This document shows, piece after piece, positions 52,310 through 59,711 of a DNA stretch of 64,000 nucleotides. Location of the stretch: assembly GCF_000019725.1 (NCBI RefSeq), contig NC_010505.1, positions 3,767,001 to 3,831,000 on the forward strand, written 5' to 3'. The translations under genes and the position numbers were made by a program. How positions within the stretch are numbered: the stretch's first letter is position 1; every line of letters starts with the position of its first letter. Source of the DNA: Methylobacterium radiotolerans JCM 2831. GTDB lineage: Bacteria > Pseudomonadota > Alphaproteobacteria > Rhizobiales > Beijerinckiaceae. Below the pieces are notes generated by a model. That model saw nothing but the letters and a program-made list of their open reading frames with translations, made no database searches and was not told the DNA's origin.

Positions 52310-53182
52310 TCACTGCCATTGCCGCCGCGTCTCCTGCTCGCCCGCCAGGACCGGGCCGGGGCGCCGGCAGCCGCGGAGATAGTCCAGCGCCTGCGGGATC
52401 ATCACGTCGGCCCGGTGGCTCTCGCGGGAGAGCTCGACGCAGATCAGCTTGCCGAAGCCCACCGCCTCCAGAGCCTCCAGCACGCCCGGCACGTCCATGT
52501 CGCCCTCGCCGAAGGGCAGGTGGATGTGGCTGCCGCGCTTCATGTCCTCGATCGCCACGGTGCCGATCCGGTCGGCGAATTCCCGCACGGCGGCCGCCGG
52601 CTCGCGCTCGCCGGTGACGAGGCAGTGACCCGTGTCCAGGGCGAGCCTCAGCCCCGGCACGTCGAGCGCCGCGTAATCGTCGAGCGTCTCGATCAGCATG
52701 CCGGGCTCGGGCTCCAGGCAGGGCACGATTCCGGACTCGGCCGCGAAGGCCGCGACCTCGTGCAGACCCTCGACCAGCCAGCGCCGGGCCTCGCCGTGAT
52801 CGACGCCGGGCTTCGGCACGCCGGCCCAGAACGAGACCGCCTCGGCGGAGAGCATCGCGCCGATCTCGATCGCGCGCTTCAGGAAGCCGACGCGCCGGGC
52901 GCGGCCCGCGGCGTCGGCGGTCACGAGCGTCGGCTCGTGCTTGGCGGACGGATCGAGCAGGAAGCGGGCACCCGTCTCGATGACGCAGGTCAGCTCCAGC
53001 TTCTCCAGCAGGCTCGCCACCCGGCCGGCCTCCGCCGCCCAGGTCTCGGCGAAGGGGTCGAGATGGTGGATGTCGAGGGTGAGCGCCACGCCATCGTAGC
53101 CCGCCGCCTTGATCAGGTGGAGCGCGTCGTCGAGGCGGTGGTTGGCCGCGCCGTTGGTGTTGTAGGCGAACCGGAGCGTCAC
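52310..53182 (-). CDS. Xylose-isomerase-like TIM barrel (sugar phosphate isomerase/epimerase family)
   Basis: A 290-residue AP_endonuc_2/IolE-IolI-type barrel. Likely metal ligands are Glu157 or Glu159 (CLEPEPG), Asp183/His186 (ALDTGHC), His219/His221 (SHIHLPFGEGD) and Glu250 (CVELS). Members isomerise or epimerise sugars or inososes, or dehydrate them. The GTG start (53180-53182) overlaps the ycaO stop as GTGA. It is the best clue that the pathway handles a sugar or cyclitol. Confidence 0.85.
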   Translation of the reverse strand: MTLRFAYNTNGAANHRLDDALHLIKAAGYDGVALTLDIHHLDPFAETWAAEAGRVASLLEKLELTCVIETGARFLLDPSAKHEPTLVTADAAGRARRVGFLKRAIEIGAMLSAEAVSFWAGVPKPGVDHGEARRWLVEGLHEVAAFAAESGIVPCLEPEPGMLIETLDDYAALDVPGLRLALDTGHCLVTGEREPAAAVREFADRIGTVAIEDMKRGSHIHLPFGEGDMDVPGVLEALEAVGFGKLICVELSRESHRADVMIPQALDYLRGCRRPGPVLAGEQETRRQWQ

Positions 53183-54780
53183 GCCGCCCTCCCCTTCCGC
53201 TGGGCGAGGCGGAAGGGCGCGTGGTGCGATTCCGGCTCGCGGTAGAGCGGATAGTGCCGCCCGACGATCCGCTCGGCCAGGGCCACGTCGAACAGCGGCT
53301 GGCCGCCGAACCGCTCCAAGGCCTCCGGGGTGAGACGCACCGGGCGCAGGGTCTCGCTCTCGGTGCCGAACGTGATCAGCGGGTGGTCGCGGTCGAGAAG
53401 CTTCTTCGTGTTGCGCTCGCCGATCCGGTAGTAGCTCATGGTCTCGACCTCGAGCCCCGGCACGATCGCCTTCACGACGCCGACCCCGCCCCCCGGGGGC
53501 GTGCAATCGACGTAGAGCACGTCGAACCCGGCCTCCAGCAGCCGGTCGCAGGCGATCTTCCCCCGGGCGTGGCCGTCGGCGGCCGGGGTCGAGGGCAGCT
53601 CGGCGAAGCTTTTCGTGCTGCGCTCGGAATAGACCGTGTCGGCCAGCACGCCGCGCAGGTCGGCCGCCGGCATCTCGATCCATTCGAGCATGGCCTGCAG
53701 GGCGCGGCTCTCCTCCAGGTCCAGGCTCGGCAGCGCCTTCTGGATGAACGCGTCGACGTAGCCCGGCGGCGTCACCGTGGCGGCCATGTCGAGGGGGCCG
53801 TGGCCGAAGGTCTTGCGGACCCGCGCGGCCTGGAACTCCAGGAGCGCCTTGCGCAGCGCCCGCTCCCGGTCCGGGTCGCAGGCCTCGCCGCAGGCCGAGA
53901 GGGCGATCGGCGCCGGGGTCCGCGCCGGATCCTCGTCGTAGCCGACGACGTAGAGGTTGGTCAGGCCGAACTGGTCGGTGGCGAATTTCGGGAGCGCCCG
54001 GATCCCGAGCTCCTTGAGCCGGGCCAGCATCGCGGCGTTCTCCGGACCGATCCCCTCGAGGTCGAGCATCACGCCCTGGTCGAGGGCCCGGAACAGCAGC
54101 CCGTTGCCGTCCCGCTGCAGCAGCTCCAGCACGCCGTGGCCCAGCGCGAAGGGCACGTCCGGGCCGGCGCCGAGGCCGTTGGTGATCAGGTTGGTGAAGG
54201 GCTTGTAGCCCTCCGACAGCTCGAAATAGTCGGTCGCGGCGACGTCGAGAGGCATCAGGACGATCTCGCCCGTCGCGTGCCGGACGCTGGGGGTCCATTC
54301 GAGCACCGTGTCGCGGCCGACCGGGGAGCCGGCGGGCAGGCAGAGGGTCAGCGGGTCGGCGACCGACTTGGCGCCGTAGACCCGGACGAGATCGGTGTAG
54401 CTCGCCCGCTCCTTCGCCCGCGGCAGCACCGCGAGCGACGGCATCAGGTTCTCGGCGATCTCCGCGACGGCGCCGATCAGCGCCTCGTCGTCGGTGGCGC
54501 CGTAGCCGATGCCCGACGGCATCGCGCCCACGAAGAACGGGTCGTCGAGAAACAGGGCCACGAACCAGACCGGGACGCCGGTGCGATCGAGGGGCGCCAG
54601 CGGGAAGCCGACGACGCGCCCCTCCGGCAGGACGTCGAGATAGGCCTTGACCGGGTCCGGCAGGGTCCCGGGCAACCCCTCGATCGGCCGCTTGGCGCCG
54701 AAGCGGTAGGGGCGCGGCGCCTTGATCCGCTCGTGGCGGGCGCGGTCGTCCTGGTCGTGGAAGGCGTCTGCGTTGCTCAA
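53179..54780 (-). CDS. YcaO-domain protein, stand-alone
   Basis: A 533-residue YcaO protein with TTG start (54778-54780) reading MSNADAFHD. The ATP/Mg core is preserved: SGIGYG (89-94), then AVAEIAEN with Glu107 and Glu110. These are followed by TNGLGAG (200-206), HGVLELLQRD (215-224) and EFQAARVRK near 315. YcaO enzymes activate a carbonyl with ATP, giving azolines, thioamides, amidines or similar. No precursor peptide, E1/ThiF partner, flavin dehydrogenase or TfuA gene is nearby. Hence a peptide azoline system is unlikely. The chemistry here is unassigned. A 215-base gap with a large palindrome precedes it. Confidence 0.85.
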   Translation of the reverse strand: MSNADAFHDQDDRARHERIKAPRPYRFGAKRPIEGLPGTLPDPVKAYLDVLPEGRVVGFPLAPLDRTGVPVWFVALFLDDPFFVGAMPSGIGYGATDDEALIGAVAEIAENLMPSLAVLPRAKERASYTDLVRVYGAKSVADPLTLCLPAGSPVGRDTVLEWTPSVRHATGEIVLMPLDVAATDYFELSEGYKPFTNLITNGLGAGPDVPFALGHGVLELLQRDGNGLLFRALDQGVMLDLEGIGPENAAMLARLKELGIRALPKFATDQFGLTNLYVVGYDEDPARTPAPIALSACGEACDPDRERALRKALLEFQAARVRKTFGHGPLDMAATVTPPGYVDAFIQKALPSLDLEESRALQAMLEWIEMPAADLRGVLADTVYSERSTKSFAELPSTPAADGHARGKIACDRLLEAGFDVLYVDCTPPGGGVGVVKAIVPGLEVETMSYYRIGERNTKKLLDRDHPLITFGTESETLRPVRLTPEALERFGGQPLFDVALAERIVGRHYPLYREPESHHAPFRLAQRKGRAA

Positions 54781-54831
54781 GTCGTGTTCCCGTCTGCCGC
54801 GACCGCCTGCCTTCCCACCTTCGTCCCATCC

Positions 54832-54948
54832 CCCCTCATCCTGAGGTGACCGCGAAGCGGGCCTCGAAGGAGGGCTCCAGATAACGCCGGGACCCCTGGA
54901 GCCCTCCTTCGAGGCCTCCACTGCGCTCCGGCACCTCAGGATGAGGGG
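54832..54948. repeat. 117-base perfect-ended palindrome between the dehydrogenase and ycaO genes
   Basis: Outer arms of 17 bases, CCCCTCATCCTGAGGTG (54832-54848) and CACCTCAGGATGAGGGG (54932-54948), are perfect inverted copies. Inner arms of 19 bases at 54861-54879 and 54897-54915 are also perfect. The RNA would fold into one long hairpin. Similar arms occur at 50911-50950. It may attenuate or process the transcript inside the cluster. Confidence 0.9.
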
Positions 54949-54995
54949 TGAGTGGGAGATGCTTGGGTCGGTTGCGTGATTGAAATTCCTGTCCG

Positions 54996-55991
54996 CTACC
55001 CCTGCCCGTACGCGCGCGCGACGAGCCGCATCGTGTGGAGGTCGCGCGCGGCCGAGTAGGCCACTCGCTCCTCGGGCCGGCGCAGGGCCGAGCCGAAGGC
55101 GCGCACCTGCTCGGCGAAGGGCGAGCTGTCGGCGTCGAAGGCGAGCGGCTCCGCGCGGCCGCTGGCGCCGTCGATGAAGGTCAGGGATCCGCCGGCCGTC
55201 TGGCCCATCGTGTTCTCGGCGACGAGCAGGCCCTTCGTGCCGACCACCTCCAGGCGGCGGCGGGGCAGCGCGTCCGGGCAATTGTAGGCGACGTGGAGGC
55301 TCGCCAGCGCGCCGCCCGCGGTCCGGCCGATCAGCAGGGCGCCGTCGTCGACCGCGTAGTCCTGGGCCCTGGTCTGCGTCAGGGCCGCGAGGTCGGCGAT
55401 CGGCTCGCCGAGCAGGAAGTCCACGAGGTCGAGCCCGTGCGGGGCGAGGTCCATCAGCGCGCCGCCTCCGGCCTGGGCGGCGTCGATCCGCCAGTTCGGC
55501 TGGCCGGCCTCCGACCAGTCGCGCCCGAGCCAGCAGGCATAGACGATCCGCACCGCCGTCACGGTGCCGAGCCGCCCGGCCTCGACCTGCGCGCGGATCG
55601 CCCGGTGGGCCGGGTGGTGCCGCTGGTCGAAGGCCGTGCCGTAGAAGATTCTTTGCGACTCGACGGCGTGAGCAATGGCCTCGGCGTCCCCGAGCGTCGC
55701 CGCCATGGGCTTCTCGCAGAGCACCGCCTTGCCGGCCGCCGCCAGCGCTTCCACGGCGCCGCGGTGGAGGTGGTTCGGCGTCGCCACGTAGACCGCCTCG
55801 ACCGCGGGCTCGGCGATGAGGCCGGCGAGGTCGGCATGGACGCGCGCGCCCGCTCGCTCGGCTGCGGCTCGGCTCTCCGGGTTCGGATCGCAGACGGCGA
55901 CCAGCCGGTGCCCGGCGGCGCGGATGCCCGGCTCCATGTAGTCGCGGGCGACCCAGCCGTAGCCGACGATGCCCCAGCCGACCGCGTCCAT
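54996..55991 (-). CDS. Gfo/Idh/MocA-family NAD(P)-dependent oxidoreductase
   Basis: A 331-residue oxidoreductase: Rossmann motif GWGIVGYGWVARDYMEPG, EKP motif CEKPMA (E93-K94-P95), and the catalytic pattern ALMDLAPHGLDLVDFLLGE with Asp181 and His185. This family includes myo-inositol 2-dehydrogenase and many sugar dehydrogenases. The ATG shares one base with the upstream methyltransferase TGA (TGATG). In this context an inositol or sugar 2- or 3-oxidation is a reasonable inference. Confidence 0.88.
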   Translation of the reverse strand: MDAVGWGIVGYGWVARDYMEPGIRAAGHRLVAVCDPNPESRAAAERAGARVHADLAGLIAEPAVEAVYVATPNHLHRGAVEALAAAGKAVLCEKPMAATLGDAEAIAHAVESQRIFYGTAFDQRHHPAHRAIRAQVEAGRLGTVTAVRIVYACWLGRDWSEAGQPNWRIDAAQAGGGALMDLAPHGLDLVDFLLGEPIADLAALTQTRAQDYAVDDGALLIGRTAGGALASLHVAYNCPDALPRRRLEVVGTKGLLVAENTMGQTAGGSLTFIDGASGRAEPLAFDADSSPFAEQVRAFGSALRRPEERVAYSAARDLHTMRLVARAYGQG

Positions 55992-57172
55992 CACCACCGC
56001 TCCGGCAGGTCGACGAATTCGCGCACGCGCACGCGCTGCGTCTCCGGCGCATCGAGGCTCTCGTCGAAGGTCAGCGACTCGGGGCCCGGGGAGTGCAGCG
56101 GGTAGGTGGCGCGCGGGCCGTACTCCGCCTCGTAGCGCTCCGAGGGCCAGCGCACGACGTAACCGTCGCCTTCTGGCACATAGAGCGGGTTGAGCCGCAG
56201 CACGGTCCCCGGCTTCGGCAGGGTCAGGCCATCGACCAGCGCGCGCGGCGCAGGGCGCATGCCGGGGCCGCACACCACCGAGAACGCCTCGCAGGTGCGC
56301 AGGGCCGCGGGCTCCTGCGGGCCCGGCGCCCGCGCCTCGACCAGCGCCCGGGTCAGCTCCGCGTCGTCGTACACGAGGGCGTCGGGAAACAGCTCGGCGA
56401 TCTCCTCGGCCGTCACCGCCCGGCCGGCCGAGAAGCCCGGGCAGTCGCGGTTGTGGATGTGGCTCAGCGCCAGCCAGCCGTCGTCGCCGGCGTTCTGGCG
56501 GAGGCACTCGAGCAAGGCCGCCTTGTCGTCGAGGAAGTAGAAGGCGTCGTTGCAGACGACGAGGTCGACCGGCGCCCCCGGGATCGGCCAGTGGGCTGAG
56601 CCGGCGTCGAAGCAGACGAGCTGCGCCTTCTCGGCGACGACCCAGTGGCGCGCGACCCAGAGCTTGGCGAAGACCACGTCGGCCCCGGCCACCTTGCAGC
56701 CGCGCCGCTGCAGCTCCCGCAGGTAGTGGCCGATGCCGCAGGCGAATTCGAAGACGCACACGGGCTCGTTCCAGTGCGCCTCCAGCAGCGACAGGCCGGC
56801 CAGGAAGGTCGGGTCGCTCCAGCGGTGCAGGAAGTAGTCGCCGACGCGGCCCCATCCGAGGAGCTCGACCGCCTCGCGCAGGGTCGCGGTGCGGCGCTCC
56901 TTGATCAGGCGGATGATCCCGGCGGGATCGGCGGGCGGGCCGTTCCACCAATCGTCCTGATCGACCAGCAGGGCGGCGAGCGCCTCGTCGGGCTCGCCGG
57001 CGTCGAGATGGGCGAGCACCCGCTCGATCAGGGCCGCGCGGTTGATCCGCAGGTACGGGATGCCGTCGATCACGGGCCAGCGCGCGCCGGTCTCCGCGTC
57101 GCGCAGGGCGTGCGGGCCGTCGGCCTTCAGCGGGTTGCCGGTGTCCGGCGATCTGAGTTCGAACGGGATCAT
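55991..57172 (-). CDS. SAM-dependent class I methyltransferase with N-terminal Trm112-like segment
   Basis: A 393-residue protein. The N-terminus (SPDTGNPLKADGPHALRDAET followed by WPVIDGIPYLR) resembles the Trm112-type zinc-ribbon segment seen in some methyltransferases, but without cysteines. The SAM motif I is VFEFACGIGHY (140-150). VDLVVCNDAFYFLDDKAALLEC follows. The last 150 residues are a separate tail of unknown function. One-base overlap with the dehydrogenase; 44 bases after the HD-like gene. The substrate is unknown. Confidence 0.8.
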   Translation of the reverse strand: MIPFELRSPDTGNPLKADGPHALRDAETGARWPVIDGIPYLRINRAALIERVLAHLDAGEPDEALAALLVDQDDWWNGPPADPAGIIRLIKERRTATLREAVELLGWGRVGDYFLHRWSDPTFLAGLSLLEAHWNEPVCVFEFACGIGHYLRELQRRGCKVAGADVVFAKLWVARHWVVAEKAQLVCFDAGSAHWPIPGAPVDLVVCNDAFYFLDDKAALLECLRQNAGDDGWLALSHIHNRDCPGFSAGRAVTAEEIAELFPDALVYDDAELTRALVEARAPGPQEPAALRTCEAFSVVCGPGMRPAPRALVDGLTLPKPGTVLRLNPLYVPEGDGYVVRWPSERYEAEYGPRATYPLHSPGPESLTFDESLDAPETQRVRVREFVDLPERW

Positions 57173-57216
57173 GGTTCTCGGAGCCGCCCGGGCAGATGGG
57201 CGACCGGGTCCGGCGA

Positions 57217-58146
57217 TCAAGGGATGCGCATGTCGGCGAGGACACGATCGTGGAAGCCCTTCACCGGGCCGGCATGGACCAGCTCCCACTCGTCGAGCAC
57301 CATCCCCATCGTGGTCGAGGCCCCGCGCAGGTGCTGGGCGATCTGGAGGACGCGGTCGATGCAGTCGGCCGCGTGGAAGGCGCGGCCCTCCGCGGTGGCG
57401 TCGTCGGGCAGGACCGCGCGGGCGCGCTCGACCTGACCGCGCAGGGGTTCGTCGAGTTCGGCGAGCGCCCAGGCGGTGGTGGTCGCCATGATCGGCCCGA
57501 GATGGTCGCCGAGCAGCATCTCGCCGGTGAAGCCGGCATCCGGCATCGCGGCGTTGTGGAAGTGGTGGGCCATCGCGGCCAGGAACACGGTGCCGGGATC
57601 GGCCCGGTAGAACGGGCTGAGGCAGACGCCGTAGACCGCCACGATCAGGCAATGCTCGGCGTGGTTCTCCGGCGGCTCCAGCAGGATCCGGGCGCGGCCG
57701 GGACAGGTGACGCCCGCCCGCGGCTGCTGCGCCAGGGCGCCGACGAAGCCCGGCAGCGGCCCGGGCCGGCCCGCCGGACGCGGCGCGAGCCGCGCGCGCA
57801 GGCGGTCGCGGAGATCGGGATCGAGGTCCCCGGTGACGGCGTCGAAGCCCGCCACCAGCACCGCGGAGGCGGCCTCGTCCGAGAGCCCCGCCGCGGTCAG
57901 GAAGGCCGCGTCGAGGTCGCAGAGGCGCGTCGCCGCGAGGGTGACGGCCGCGATGTCGAGGGCGACGTCGTCGGGCGCGCCGCCGCCGGTGAGGAGCCCC
58001 CACCCCTGCGCGAACAGCCGCTCGGCAATCGACCCCTGGCGGCCCGCCGAGCGGACGCGCTTGAGGTCGTTCATCTCGACCAGGAGGTCGCGCAACGCCT
58101 CCGGCGCGGCGGCGCCGGAATGGGGCGACTGAGTCTCGCTTGGCAT
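57217..58146 (-). CDS. HD-superfamily-like protein
   Basis: A 309-residue all-helical protein. The C-terminal half has the spaced residues of an HD domain: H162 and H165 in NHAEHCL, H194-H195 and H197 in AMAHHFHNA, H215 in GDHLG, and FHAADCIDRVL (H258, D261/D264). The usual HD doublet is HH. Known HD families include phosphohydrolases and diiron oxygenases such as myo-inositol oxygenase. The neighbour ino1 makes the latter comparison interesting, but there is no direct evidence. Confidence 0.6.
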   Translation of the reverse strand: MPSETQSPHSGAAAPEALRDLLVEMNDLKRVRSAGRQGSIAERLFAQGWGLLTGGGAPDDVALDIAAVTLAATRLCDLDAAFLTAAGLSDEAASAVLVAGFDAVTGDLDPDLRDRLRARLAPRPAGRPGPLPGFVGALAQQPRAGVTCPGRARILLEPPENHAEHCLIVAVYGVCLSPFYRADPGTVFLAAMAHHFHNAAMPDAGFTGEMLLGDHLGPIMATTTAWALAELDEPLRGQVERARAVLPDDATAEGRAFHAADCIDRVLQIAQHLRGASTTMGMVLDEWELVHAGPVKGFHDRVLADMRIP

Positions 58147-58186
58147 CGTCTCGTTCCGAAAAGCCGCCCCCTGGTTTCGACGACGC

Positions 58187-59377
58187 CTAGTGCACGCCCA
58201 GCCAGTCGCGGAGCATCTGCTCCTGCTTGCCGAAGGCGTGCTCCGGCCCGTGGCCGTTCTTGACCATCGGCGCCTTGAAGAAGGTGGAGAGCTGCTCCTG
58301 CACGCCGCCGTCGCCGCGCTTGCTCGCGAGATCGAGCACGCGGGCGATCTCGATGACGAGCGGCGCGGCCAGGATCGAGTCCTTGCAGAGGAAGTTGACC
58401 TTGATCTGCATCCGCTGACCCATGAAGCCGGTGACGTCGATGTTGTCCCAGGCCTCCTTGTCGTCGCCGCGCGGCCGGTAATAGTGGATGTGCACCAGGT
58501 GGTCCTCGACCGGATAGCCGAGGATCGAGTCGAGCACCGTGCCCTTGGTGTTGAGCTTCGACTGCAGCGAGTTCGGGTCGTTCAGGGCGAGGCCGTCGCG
58601 GTTGCCCAGGATGTTGGTCGAGAACCAGCCGTCGACGTGGAGCGCGCGCGCCTTGAAGGCGGGAGCCAGCACGGTCTTCATCATGGTCTGCCCGGTCTTG
58701 CCGTCCTTGCCGGCCACCGGGACGTTCAGCTCCTTGGCGAGCTCCAGGAGCGCTGGCACGTCGGCGGCCACGCTCGGGGTGAAGTTGGCGTAGGGGATGC
58801 CGCTCTTGATCGCCGCGTAGGCGTAGAGCATCGCCGGGGAGATCGCCTCGTCGCTCGAATCCAGGCCCTTCTCGAAGGCGGCGGTCGAGTTCAGGGTCGG
58901 GTCGTTGAGGTCGGGCCAGCGCTCCGTGGAGGCGAGGTTCACCACGACGACGTCGTCGAGGTTGCTCTCCTTCTGGAAGCGGCGGAGGTCGTTGGCGATC
59001 ACCGAGACCGCCTCGCGGTGGTCCTTGGCGACGATCCGGTTCTGGCCGTCGATGTTCTTGCAGAACTTGGCGCTTCCGACCGCCGGCCAGGGCGTGATGC
59101 CCTTCAGGACCTGGGCGCCGTTCTCGATATCGTCCTTCGAGAGCACGCCGTGCCCGCTCGCCGCGGAGGCGAGGTCGTCGCCGTTCAGGTCCCAGCCGCC
59201 GAAGACGAGGTCCTTGTAGTCGGCCATGCCGGCCACGGAGAGACCGGCGAGCGGCAGCCCGTCGAGACGGTTGGAGCCGGATTTGATCATCTCGATGCCG
59301 GCGATGGCAGTGGTGGCGACAGCGCCTCCCATGCCTACGAACGCGACACCGACGCGGCGACCGGACTGCATGCTCAT
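58187..59377 (-). CDS. ino1: myo-inositol-1-phosphate (inositol-3-phosphate) synthase
   Basis: A 396-residue enzyme that cyclises glucose-6-phosphate to inositol phosphate using NAD. The N-terminal Rossmann motif is VGVAFVGMGGAVATTAIAGIEM. VVNLASTERWP, GIPYANFTPS, and GNRDGLALNDPNSLQSK follow. VNFLCKDSILAAPLVIEIARVLDLA near the C-terminus matches the conserved catalytic region. It is the first gene of the cluster; its promoter is in 59378-59711. Inositol phosphate is not a usual bacterial metabolite outside actinobacteria and a few others, so its presence is notable. Confidence 0.9.
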   Translation of the reverse strand: MSMQSGRRVGVAFVGMGGAVATTAIAGIEMIKSGSNRLDGLPLAGLSVAGMADYKDLVFGGWDLNGDDLASAASGHGVLSKDDIENGAQVLKGITPWPAVGSAKFCKNIDGQNRIVAKDHREAVSVIANDLRRFQKESNLDDVVVVNLASTERWPDLNDPTLNSTAAFEKGLDSSDEAISPAMLYAYAAIKSGIPYANFTPSVAADVPALLELAKELNVPVAGKDGKTGQTMMKTVLAPAFKARALHVDGWFSTNILGNRDGLALNDPNSLQSKLNTKGTVLDSILGYPVEDHLVHIHYYRPRGDDKEAWDNIDVTGFMGQRMQIKVNFLCKDSILAAPLVIEIARVLDLASKRGDGGVQEQLSTFFKAPMVKNGHGPEHAFGKQEQMLRDWLGVH

Positions 59378-59711
59378 CGGTAACTGATGTCCTTGTGCGG
59401 ACGCGGGTGGCGTCTTGAAGGGTCCGTCCTGGGACGGAAATTCGCCCCCCCGGGGCCGTACCTAACTGGCTCGGCGGTGCCGCGTTCCAAGCCGAATGCG
59501 ACAACATTGCCCCACCGTCCTCCCGCGCGGGGCCGGCCGGCGGCGTTAACGCGACCCTAAGGAGCAGGGTTAACCCTTCCTTGACCGTGCCACGCTTGGA
59601 TCACGGGGCCGTCCCATTCTGGTCACGGCCGGCGTCGATAGGGCCGCCGCTTCCGGATAAAACCCGGCCGTCAGAGCCGGGCGGACGCAAGGACCGATCT
59701 GAAGAGGACCA
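59378..59711. other. 334-base divergent promoter region (ino1 and SLT gene)
   Basis: No gene is seen. Two perfect 10-base palindromes, GCGTTAACGC (59543-59552) and GGGTTAACCC (59567-59576), lie 24 bases apart, centre to centre. They may be operators. Confidence 0.5.

Noticed and set aside
53179..54780. YcaO as part of an azole-peptide (TOMM) cluster
   Set aside because: No precursor peptide, E1-like or flavin dehydrogenase gene lies nearby.
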